NCBI GenBank assembly: GCA_002496485.1
Contig: DAJW01000105.1
Location: 1-6,661, forward strand
Reading direction: 5' to 3'
DNA: 6,661 nt
Source: Euryarchaeota archaeon UBA36
GTDB lineage: Archaea; Thermoplasmatota; Poseidoniia; Poseidoniales; Thalassarchaeaceae
In this document: piece by piece, positions 1 through 6,661 of the stretch
Layout: each line of letters begins with the position of its first letter
Numbering within the stretch: the first letter of the stretch is position 1
Translations under genes and position numbers: made by a program
The notes under the pieces: model-generated
What the model was told of the DNA's origin: nothing
The model's input: the letters and a program-made list of their open reading frames with translations, nothing else
Database searches by the model: none

Positions 1-2351
1 TCAATTATACCTGGTTTATCTTTATTAGATTCTGAAGGGAATAAATTTTGAAAATCGGCATAATAGTCAGATTTAGGAAAAAATCTGTGTCTTGGAGAAA
101 AAATATCTTCCCACCAATTATTCATAACTTTCAATAATCCTGCACTTGTTCTATAATTAACCTGCAGTGAGATTAGTCCCTCCCTTCTTCGTTTAATTTC
201 ATTTTCAGTGGGGAAATAATCTCCTTCGGGGGAGTTAAAGGGTATCCATTTCTCAATTTGTTTAGAATTACTGAATGTTAATTCTGAAGCTCGGATAATT
301 GAGAAATTGTCTGAAACTAATGAATTTCTACTGGCATCTATACTCCTAAGAACTGGTTTTCTAGTTAATTCTGAGATATTACTAAATTCTTCATTATTTA
401 TGTTTCTGAGTATTTTTGAAAATTTCCTAAAACCGGAAACTTCGGCCTGACGGAATGCATAGATAGATTGTTTCATATCTCCTACAAAACAGATTGTCGG
501 TTCCCAATCAGTATCTGGATTATTACCTTCGTGATCGTGTATCTTTCTGGGCCCCCAAAGACGGGAAAGTAGTCGCCATTGTTGTGGAGAGTTGTCTTGT
601 GCTTCATCAATTATGAATGCACGATATCTACGTCTTATTTGCTTCAATAGATTGTATCGATTTTCTAAATCTTGACGAACTTCCCTTAATTTCGAGAACC
701 TTATAGTTCTGGATTCTTTAATTTTCTCGATTTCTTCTAAAGTAGAAAATGCTAGATTTATGTGATTATCATTCCAAGGTTCATTGTTACTATTATCTAG
801 AATAGAAATTATTTCAGGTGGATAGAACGCTCTACAAATATTTGGACATTTATCCAATAGTAATTCAGAAAGTAATGCAGATATATCAGAGTAATCATGT
901 ACTTCAGAACGTCTTTTAATATTACTAATTATTCCCTTAAGTCCTTTTAAAATCAGCATTATATCATTCATATTAGTAATTTCTGAATTTAAGTTATATC
1001 CAATTATTGGGGATTTATATGGAGAGCTCTCAGTAATTGGTTCAGGAACATGAGAAATGATTGGATTTTCTAAATTGGATTGGTAATTTGGATCAGAGTA
1101 ATCAAGAATTAATGCTAATTCTGAGTGATGAAGAACTCTCTTACCTATTTCCGAATTGCATAATCTTTTGATTGAGTCGACACAATCAATTATTTTATTT
1201 TTAACTAAGTCCTTGGTACTCTTAGGCTTGATTCCTGACCACGATGGAATACCTGGGTCCCAATCTCCATAATTTGGTAATTTATTATTGGGAAAAATCG
1301 TTAATTTATTACTAAACAGAATATTACTAATAGAAAGCATGACTTTACCAATCCAGACTAGCTTTTCCCATTCATCTTCTGGTGGTCCTAAATCTGATAA
1401 ATCTGCAAGATGGGAAATTCTAGTTCCCCGATTCCAACCATTTGGAGCAAAAAATGTAATGTGAGATCTAATTATTTGACAGTATGTAAAAATTTGTGAA
1501 TATAATTCGTTAGAGAAAAATTCTATGTCTTGCTCTTCTATAGAACTAATGATTGTAGAAATGAGTAGTTTGGAATCTATTTGGCCATTTTCATTTTTAA
1601 TTCGTCTTTCTGCTTCCTCAATAAATAATGACTTGGATATTATAGAATTTAGTAGATTTGTTATACTAGTATGGCTAGAAAATTGCTCAGCTATTCTATC
1701 CCTAGATTCTAATATCTGTTCAACTAAATCTGGTGGAATACCTGCATCTATGGCATCTCCTACTCGAGATTTAGAGCTTGAAAGTCTCCACATAGTATTA
1801 ATTGCTTGATTATTAATATTATTTCTCTGGAAGTCTGACACTAGTTCAGTTCCCAATTTATCATCCAATATGCTGCGATAAGGTGTAACAATCTGGTTGA
1901 AAAAGGAGTCAATTGTTCCAATTGGGGCGTCCTCAAGTAGCATTAATAGTTGTTCTATAAAACCATGACTCTTTGCTCTGAAATCTTCATCATTACCCTT
2001 ATTTCTAGAAAAGGAGCCATAAGTTATCTCACTTATTCTTCTTCTCAAACGGTCTCTCATTTCATCTGCTGCTAGATTTGTAAATGTTAGAAGTACCACT
2101 TCATTAGGAAGTAAGCCTTTCCAATCTTCCAGATTAATTCTTTCTGAACCAGCAGCAATTAAGAAGCCTCCATCTAAATTTGTAGGTCTTTCGGGGGTTG
2201 GAAGAAGTCTAGTTGCTCTTTGATCTTCACAAAGATAATGCTCTATGACCCTTTCAACCACAGTACTGGTCTTTCCAGTTCCTGCTCCTGCATCAATTGC
2301 TATATGAGAATCTAGGTTTAGAGCTAGCCTTTGAGCTATATTTAGTGTCAT
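1..2351 (-). CDS. AddA/RecB-like UvrD-family (SF1A) DNA helicase, C-terminus cut off by the window
   Basis: This is an ATP-dependent DNA translocase/helicase, probably the motor subunit of an AddAB-type end-resection enzyme acting on double-strand breaks in the cytoplasm. The frame is open from ATG 2351 to the left edge: 783 codons, no stop. Visible motifs are a Q-motif glutamine (Q7), Walker A GAGTGKT (residues 22-28, K27), motif Ia TFTNLAADEM (89-98), motif Ib TIDSFF (146-151), Walker B DEAQD (582-586), motif III GDMKQSIYAFR (624-634) and motif IV NYRTS (732-736). All key residues seen are intact, so ATPase activity is expected. Motifs V and VI, and any C-terminal PD-(D/E)XK nuclease domain, would lie beyond the window; AddA proteins are usually about 1100-1250 residues. 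About 430 residues separate motif Ib from Walker B, which seems long and suggests an enlarged 1B region. The gene starts in a 4-bp ATGA overlap with the AddB-like gene. A stand-alone UvrD/Rep helicase is less likely given length and neighbour. Confidence 0.9.
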   Translation of the reverse strand, partial: MTLNIAQRLALNLDSHIAIDAGAGTGKTSTVVERVIEHYLCEDQRATRLLPTPERPTNLDGGFLIAAGSERINLEDWKGLLPNEVVLLTFTNLAADEMRDRLRRRISEITYGSFSRNKGNDEDFRAKSHGFIEQLLMLLEDAPIGTIDSFFNQIVTPYRSILDDKLGTELVSDFQRNNINNQAINTMWRLSSSKSRVGDAIDAGIPPDLVEQILESRDRIAEQFSSHTSITNLLNSIISKSLFIEEAERRIKNENGQIDSKLLISTIISSIEEQDIEFFSNELYSQIFTYCQIIRSHITFFAPNGWNRGTRISHLADLSDLGPPEDEWEKLVWIGKVMLSISNILFSNKLTIFPNNKLPNYGDWDPGIPSWSGIKPKSTKDLVKNKIIDCVDSIKRLCNSEIGKRVLHHSELALILDYSDPNYQSNLENPIISHVPEPITESSPYKSPIIGYNLNSEITNMNDIMLILKGLKGIISNIKRRSEVHDYSDISALLSELLLDKCPNICRAFYPPEIISILDNSNNEPWNDNHINLAFSTLEEIEKIKESRTIRFSKLREVRQDLENRYNLLKQIRRRYRAFIIDEAQDNSPQQWRLLSRLWGPRKIHDHEGNNPDTDWEPTICFVGDMKQSIYAFRQAEVSGFRKFSKILRNINNEEFSNISELTRKPVLRSIDASRNSLVSDNFSIIRASELTFSNSKQIEKWIPFNSPEGDYFPTENEIKRRREGLISLQVNYRTSAGLLKVMNNWWEDIFSPRHRFFPKSDYYADFQNLFPSESNKDKPGII

Positions 2352-5300
2352 GATTTATCACCTTTAATGGAGACAGGGCATATTGATGAAACCCTACAGA
2401 ATCTACATGCTTCTTCTGATGGTGTTGGGTGAACTTTTCCTTCCTCAGAATTAGCTGAAGCCTGGAGAATCAATGACAGGCTATTAGCTAGCCATTTACG
2501 AAATTCAAATTTTGATTTTAATAAATTTGTAGTCTTACCGACTGAATGTTGTTGCGCTTCTGACAAAAATTCTGATGATATTTCCACAAAATGTTCTGTA
2601 TTATGTCCTATAACGGAAATTCCAGCTCCTATTACCAAATCTCCGGGATGAGTTAGTTCCCACATCCTAGAATAAGTTGCCAACTGAATTTCCTCAAAAA
2701 GTCCCTGTTTATGTCTGTCAATCGGTATTTTTTCAGAGGTTTTAAGCTCCCTGATAATTATTTTTCTTCTTGGTTTCCAGTGGGAATTACCAATCTCAAT
2801 TGGTGCAATGGTGTTGGATCCTTCTGTGTCGATTATTTCGCCATCATCAAATGGTACTAAATCTACTCTATCTATCATTCCGGCAATCATTATTGGAGTA
2901 AGATTGGATTTTTCCTCGAAAAGGTCTTCTGTTAAATCTAACTTAATCTTATATTTATTATTTTTATGAATATTCCATTCAATCGCAATAGGTATTGTAG
3001 ACGTTAGGTTTTTCTCTGCCTCAATAATTCTTCCAATCCTACCAGAGGGGGCAATTGGGTAAGGGTTAGAAAGCCACTCTGACCATTCATTCTTTTTTAG
3101 TCCAGTTAATCTACGTAATCTATTGATTGAAACAGCATCCAATCTTTCGAGCCATGGTGCTAAAGAGTCTAACTCTTCCAATGCAATTTGGAATAATTTT
3201 TTTGAATCGATATTACTTGAAGGAATATTTAAGGGGAAATTAGATTTTTCGAGATTAGAAATTGATTTTTCGGCTCCTTCTTTCAATCCTAAAACCCTAA
3301 AAAGTAATTTGTGGTGAATTTTGTGTAATAAATTACCGTGTGTTCTAGGATCTAAGTCTTCTTTCTGTTTTTCTTCTTCATTGGCATTCAAGGTTGAAGT
3401 TAGCCACCCCCTTCTAGGACAGATTATCCATTCCGTTAACTTACTTGGTGACCAAAGGTCAATGTTTTGTTGGGGTTTTTCTGATAGTCCATTTCTCGTA
3501 TCGAATGCAAAAGACCCTGATGGTTTGTTCAAACCATCCTTGAATCTATTTTGAATATCATATTGTAAAGGTCTGTCTAGAGGGATAGTAATTGATAGAG
3601 GATTTAGTGGTATTTCTGATGGTTTTTTACCTTCAGATAGAGATATACCATCATTTTTTCTTTTTTCTCTAGGGAGCGAAAATGTCTTCACTTCAGAATA
3701 ATTTTCACTATTGACATATTCTAATTTAAGTTTATTTATATATTCTTGAATCGGATGAGCTAAGGGGATTGAGTCGCTATCTCTAGAGTCTAGGATTACT
3801 GTACCCTTTCTAGCACAATTAAAAATATGAAATAGATTATGTCGGGCATCGCGAATAAGTGAATCTGGCCTCATGATGCCAAGTTGATGTCTTTTCTCCT
3901 CTCCTAACAATGCTATTTTGGGAATAGTTAGATTCCAAGAATCACTCGAAGTATTAGATATAATTACAAAATCTGAATTACATCCCAATGCATCTTCTGG
4001 AGTTAAAATTCTAAGATTATCATTATATGGTGTTTTATAGTTCGGTAAATTGATATCTCGTATTAATTCCGAGAATTCTTCAACCCATTTTAAGCCTTTG
4101 ACGGGAATTGAGTGACCTAATTTTTTCTGGATTAATCTTAGTTTTTTGTGCTCCTTTTTTATTGATTGGATGACTTCAATTTCTAATATTTTTGAATCCT
4201 CAAGTTTTGATAAGTCATATTCTGTGTTAATCTGAGATAGAATATAATCCATCCAATCATCACCATTTAACATAGAACGGGGAGAAGGGAGAGTTTGTTC
4301 TGTAGTACATCCTTTCCAATATTTTTCATTCTCTAGAAGTTTTCTATCCTCTTCGGAAAGGAGAATTTGATTAATTTTTGCTAAACAAAGGAGCCACCAT
4401 TGTGTAGATTCTTTTTCTAATTGGTTTTTGGGATTTACTGGAGCTCGTGATAGAGTTTCTAGCCACCTAAATAGTGATCCAGGGCCACCGAGTAAGTGAT
4501 CATTTCTTGCTAATTGGGTTAAAATTTCAATACTTGGAGTTGGAATAATCTCAGATTCTGTAGGATGTGTAATGACTTTTGAATCCAGTAGAGATATTGT
4601 TTTTTGTAGTGCCAATAATTTCAATGTTTCTAGGGAAAAAGCATTATTCCCATGACAATAATTTGCTATGAAAGAAAGCCAAAATCCTACAGGGTGATGC
4701 TTAACAGATGTATTATTGGTTCTAAATTGTATTCCGAGTTGTTTTAGATTTCTAGACCAGTTGGTCCTGTTATCCTCTAATTTTGGATCTATGATTAAGA
4801 ATGATGATTTTGGGTTACTGGATTGGAAATCTAAAACCTGGCTAAGGGTATTTTGGAATATATCGTTATCGTGATTAGTTTTTTTTATTTTAATGGAGCT
4901 AGAATATAGATTTGCGTCGAGGTTGTTTTTGGGTTTATGAACCGGGATCCATGATGGTAGTTTTTTCTGGTCAGTAATTGGAAACTGATCGATTAAAAGA
5001 GCTCCGTGGTATCCCAACCTGAAATTTCCGGGATATGTTAGTTGGTGAATAGGTTTATGCCTGGAAATTTCTTTTAGCATTTTACACCTTGAATTTGAAA
5101 TTATTGGACTATGATTGAGCATAATTATTCCGTCAATATCTCTCAGGCTGAATGGTGGCTCCTCAGACGATTTTAGTTCATTAGTTATTTTTGAAGAAAC
5201 ATTAGCTGGATGTATTGAATTAAGATTTGATTCCAATCTATCAATAATTTTCGTGAATGTACTTATTCCATAACTATTCCAAGATGAAAGCCTATCTTCT

Positions 5301-5731
5301 TTGGAAAGCACCGTGTACAATTTAGATAACGATTTTGTCTTATTTCTGTTCCACGGAATACTGGCTATAGGATTAAGAACGGGGAATTCTAGTCTTTCAG
5401 AGGATAAAGTGCATTCCGAATTGAGTATTGTGTTCCATCCTCCATTTAGTTGTAGTATTCGCGGTAGTCTAAAATCTTCAATTAGTGTGAACTCTAGTGA
5501 TTTGATTGTGTGGTGTAGATTCCTATCTATTACCAAATCTTTGTCAGAAAGTTGTAGAATGGTTTCTTTTCTGGCCTCTTCTGTAGGATAAATAATTAGA
5601 ATCTTTGGTGGCCCTCCCTGAGAAATTGAAGTTAAGTCTCTTGATTGTAAGGACAAGTGGCGCGATAACCAGTCTGGTAAAGGTCCTGGAATTACTTCTT
5701 CATTAGTAATCTGATACTTCTCTGACATCAC
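2348..5731 (-). CDS. AddB-like PD-(D/E)XK nuclease with iron-sulfur cysteines and degenerate helicase domain
   Basis: Probable nuclease subunit of an AddAB-type helicase-nuclease that trims DNA ends for recombination. The length (1127 codons) fits AddB (about 1100-1200). The N-terminus has no Walker A: the place where one would sit reads QGGPP (38-42), just before the motif Ia-like strand ILIIYPT (44-50). A motif V/VI-like segment lies near 570-660 (ILTPEDALG; later RDARHNLFHIF). The nuclease domain begins with SPSKLTEWIICPRR and contains G799-x3-H803, GMIDRVD with D954 and D957, ELKT with E995 and K997, and Q1016-x3-Y1020, the usual acid, E-x-K and QxxxY set. Four cysteines, C771 and C1109-x2-C1112-x5-C1118, match the AddB/Cas4 4Fe-4S staple. 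Numbering counts from GTG 5731; ATG 5728 follows directly and is at least as likely a start. An in-frame TAA at 5747-5749 rules out a longer one. The gene ends in a 4-bp overlap with the helicase gene. Confidence 0.88.
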   Translation of the reverse strand: MMSEKYQITNEEVIPGPLPDWLSRHLSLQSRDLTSISQGGPPKILIIYPTEEARKETILQLSDKDLVIDRNLHHTIKSLEFTLIEDFRLPRILQLNGGWNTILNSECTLSSERLEFPVLNPIASIPWNRNKTKSLSKLYTVLSKEDRLSSWNSYGISTFTKIIDRLESNLNSIHPANVSSKITNELKSSEEPPFSLRDIDGIIMLNHSPIISNSRCKMLKEISRHKPIHQLTYPGNFRLGYHGALLIDQFPITDQKKLPSWIPVHKPKNNLDANLYSSSIKIKKTNHDNDIFQNTLSQVLDFQSSNPKSSFLIIDPKLEDNRTNWSRNLKQLGIQFRTNNTSVKHHPVGFWLSFIANYCHGNNAFSLETLKLLALQKTISLLDSKVITHPTESEIIPTPSIEILTQLARNDHLLGGPGSLFRWLETLSRAPVNPKNQLEKESTQWWLLCLAKINQILLSEEDRKLLENEKYWKGCTTEQTLPSPRSMLNGDDWMDYILSQINTEYDLSKLEDSKILEIEVIQSIKKEHKKLRLIQKKLGHSIPVKGLKWVEEFSELIRDINLPNYKTPYNDNLRILTPEDALGCNSDFVIISNTSSDSWNLTIPKIALLGEEKRHQLGIMRPDSLIRDARHNLFHIFNCARKGTVILDSRDSDSIPLAHPIQEYINKLKLEYVNSENYSEVKTFSLPREKRKNDGISLSEGKKPSEIPLNPLSITIPLDRPLQYDIQNRFKDGLNKPSGSFAFDTRNGLSEKPQQNIDLWSPSKLTEWIICPRRGWLTSTLNANEEEKQKEDLDPRTHGNLLHKIHHKLLFRVLGLKEGAEKSISNLEKSNFPLNIPSSNIDSKKLFQIALEELDSLAPWLERLDAVSINRLRRLTGLKKNEWSEWLSNPYPIAPSGRIGRIIEAEKNLTSTIPIAIEWNIHKNNKYKIKLDLTEDLFEEKSNLTPIMIAGMIDRVDLVPFDDGEIIDTEGSNTIAPIEIGNSHWKPRRKIIIRELKTSEKIPIDRHKQGLFEEIQLATYSRMWELTHPGDLVIGAGISVIGHNTEHFVEISSEFLSEAQQHSVGKTTNLLKSKFEFRKWLANSLSLILQASANSEEGKVHPTPSEEACRFCRVSSICPVSIKGDKS
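2357..2363 (-). promoter_or_regulatory. Shine-Dalgarno site of the AddA-like gene, inside the end of the AddB-like gene
   Basis: On the minus strand the sequence AGGTGAT lies five bases before ATG 2351. It matches seven bases of the full anti-Shine-Dalgarno complement (GGAGGTGAT). It sits in codons of the last residues (KGDKS) of the AddB-like protein, so the two genes share bases here. With the ATGA overlap (2348..2351) this fixes the helicase start and predicts coupled translation. Confidence 0.7.
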
Positions 5732-5736
5732 ACTTG

Positions 5737-5742
5737 CTCCCC
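5737..5742 (-). promoter_or_regulatory. Shine-Dalgarno site of the AddB-like gene
   Basis: The minus strand reads GGGGAG, five bases before GTG 5731 and eight before ATG 5728. Aligned to the site of the AddA-like gene, the GGAG part would lie about ten bases from the start there. That spacing slightly favours ATG 5728 over GTG 5731. There is no other plausible start, because an in-frame stop lies just upstream. Confidence 0.6.
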
Positions 5743-5756
5743 GAGCTTAGGCGATT

Positions 5757-5780
5757 ATTGGGTAGGTTAATTAACCCAAT
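5757..5780. repeat. Overlapping inverted repeats in the intergenic gap (possible operator or hairpin)
   Basis: Two palindromes share the same bases. ATTGGGT (5757-5763) and ACCCAAT (5774-5780) form a 7-bp inverted repeat around a 10-base loop, and GGTTAATTAACC (5765-5776) is a perfect 12-bp palindrome off-centre within it. The element starts about 15 bases after the stop of the thioredoxin-like gene and ends about 26 bases before the AddB-like start. No T-tract follows on the minus strand (AATCGCC), so a simple intrinsic terminator is unlikely. A repressor site or a leader hairpin is possible, but the function is not shown by the sequence. Confidence 0.4.
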
Positions 5781-5784
5781 GGTG

Positions 5785-5801
5785 AATAATAAATTTATTT
5801 T
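5785..5801 (-). promoter_or_regulatory. Weak candidate TATA-like promoter element for the AddB-like/AddA-like pair
   Basis: On the minus strand an uninterrupted A/T run ends in TTTATTATT (5785-5793), overlapping the stop codon of the upstream gene. If the host is archaeal, it could serve as a TATA box with a transcript start about 25 bases downstream, near 5763, and a leader of roughly 30 bases holding the palindrome and Shine-Dalgarno site. The match to TTTATATA is imperfect and A/T runs are common in this genome, so read-through from the upstream gene is equally plausible. Confidence 0.2.
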
Positions 5802-6661
5802 CGTCTAGGTGGGATAACTGTGGCGAGTATTATTGATAAATAGATATATATCGATGGGAAAGGCAATGATAGGCTGTCTTCTGTAATTATTTCTTCAATA
5901 CTCCAATCTAAGATTAATATCGCAATTAAGTCATCTCCATCCCATGTATTTGGTAATTCAATAGAAGTATTGCCTGAAAGATTACTTAGTTCAAAAGCTT
6001 CATGTAATACATTTGAGTAATTTCCTTTTCCATTTGCTCCAGCAGGATAATTTATTGATTCTTCAATTATCATTATCCATGGAGAAATTTTGACAGTGGA
6101 TTTATGATTAATCGTTGTTTCATTAGACTGTAAAGATTCAACTAAATGACAAGTTTCAGAACATTGAATATTAAGATTCGAAGCATCCCAGTAAAATTTT
6201 CTAATGTTATTAATTGAGGCGTCCTCAAGAGAGAAGGAAAGTTCTCCACTAAATTCATTGGATGATTTAACTGACATTGAAGTAGAATAATCGGTTTTAA
6301 GACTGCTAGATTTTGTAGTAGTTCCTAGATGTAATCTTTCTCCGTCGAATACTACTGTGGGAGCGACTCTAGTTGAGGATAATCCATATTCAGATGAAAT
6401 TCTAACTGATGATTTTCCATAAACTGTTTCCCATCTATTATCCGTTTGTTCACTTCCAAAGGGATCCCTTACTTCGTACTTATATCTATGATAATTTATT
6501 TTTTTGACATTAGAGTCTTGCGTAATTTCATTGACTATAGATTCGGTAGTTACACAGTTTGTACACCAAGTAGCAGTATAAATTTCGATAATTTGGGGCA
6601 GATTAGATACATCTGAATAAACTGATTTAATTGAGGAGTTGTTTGAAATTGGTATTGTTAG
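5795..6661 (-). CDS. Membrane-anchored thioredoxin-fold protein, DUF1223/Omp28-like, N-terminus outside the window
   Basis: The frame is open from the right edge to TAA 5795-5797, giving 288 codons; the internal ATG at 6277 is not the start, because the thioredoxin motifs lie upstream of it. Counting from the edge, IIEIYTATWCTNC (redox pair C33/C36) is a thioredoxin-type strand and active site. H58, D66-P67-F68 and R76-W77 follow, and APTVVFDG (100-107) is the cis-proline loop. From memory this spacing resembles DUF1223 and Omp28-type secreted thioredoxin-like proteins. The second half has IMIIEE (196-201) and NVLHEAF (217-223), like the Omp28 C-terminal domain, plus an extra C167-x3-C171 pair. 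The end has a roughly 17-residue hydrophobic stretch (about 267-283) then PPRRK, consistent with a C-terminal anchor and the redox domain outside the membrane. A signal peptide would be off-window. The likely role is thiol-disulfide exchange; the substrate is unknown. A tie to the DNA-repair genes beyond position is not evident. Confidence 0.75.
   Translation of the reverse strand, partial: LTIPISNNSSIKSVYSDVSNLPQIIEIYTATWCTNCVTTESIVNEITQDSNVKKINYHRYKYEVRDPFGSEQTDNRWETVYGKSSVRISSEYGLSSTRVAPTVVFDGERLHLGTTTKSSSLKTDYSTSMSVKSSNEFSGELSFSLEDASINNIRKFYWDASNLNIQCSETCHLVESLQSNETTINHKSTVKISPWIMIIEESINYPAGANGKGNYSNVLHEAFELSNLSGNTSIELPNTWDGDDLIAILILDWSIEEIITEDSLSLPFPSIYIYLSIILATVIPPRRK

Noticed and set aside
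1525..1809. Plus-strand open frame of 94 codons
   Set aside because: It lies antisense within the continuous helicase reading frame, has no ribosome site I can see, and its translation is low in complexity and motif-free.
3123..3554. Two plus-strand open frames (64 and 77 codons)
   Set aside because: They are antisense to the nuclease domain of the AddB-like gene, whose catalytic and cysteine motifs are read from the minus strand here.
5301..5591. Plus-strand open frame of 96 codons
   Set aside because: It is antisense to the N-terminal part of the AddB-like gene and shows no recognisable domain.
2348..5731. Cas4-type CRISPR adaptation nuclease
   Set aside because: The cysteine and nuclease layout is shared with Cas4, but Cas4 is about 200 residues; this protein is 1127 residues and paired with a large helicase, and no cas genes or repeat array are in the window.
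5732..5794. Intrinsic terminator for the thioredoxin-like gene
   Set aside because: An inverted repeat is present, but the bases after it on the minus strand are AATCGCC rather than a T-tract, and the stem is only seven pairs with a ten-base loop.
5795..6277. A separate 160-residue protein starting at ATG 6277
   Set aside because: The frame stays open upstream to the window edge and encodes a clear thioredoxin site and cis-proline loop there, so this ATG is an internal methionine.

Overview
The window is AT-rich (about one third G+C by eye) and almost entirely coding. Everything I can support lies on the minus strand, so transcription runs from high to low coordinates. There are three genes: two run off the window edges and one is complete. 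The only intergenic gap is about 60 bp. I see no tRNA, rRNA, CRISPR array, insertion sequence or integration site.

Read in the direction of transcription, the first gene (5795..6661, missing its N-terminus) encodes a thioredoxin-fold protein. It has a W-C-T-N-C motif and a later A-P-T cis-proline loop, with features resembling the DUF1223/Omp28-type extracytoplasmic families. It ends in a hydrophobic segment followed by PPRRK, a likely C-terminal membrane anchor. A short gap follows, carrying overlapping palindromes and a Shine-Dalgarno sequence.

The second gene (2348..5731, complete, 1127 codons) encodes an AddB-like protein: a helicase-like body with no recognisable Walker A motif, then a C-terminal PD-(D/E)XK nuclease domain framed by four cysteines in the AddB/Cas4 iron-sulfur arrangement. 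The third gene (1..2351, cut by the left edge after 783 codons) encodes an AddA/RecB-like UvrD-family helicase with intact motifs I, Ia, Ib, II, III and IV. The last two genes overlap by four bases (ATGA), and the ribosome binding site of the second lies inside the first. They should be translationally coupled and very probably form a two-subunit helicase-nuclease that processes double-strand DNA ends for recombination, as AddAB and RecBCD do.

The host is uncertain. Low G+C, AGA/AGG-dominated arginine codons, Shine-Dalgarno sites and the C-terminally anchored thioredoxin-like protein together remind me of uncultured marine Euryarchaeota (Marine Group II/III, Poseidoniia). A bacterial host is not excluded by anything seen here. 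If the host is archaeal, an AddAB-type machine is the most interesting aspect, because archaea generally resect DNA ends with HerA-NurA and Mre11-Rad50.
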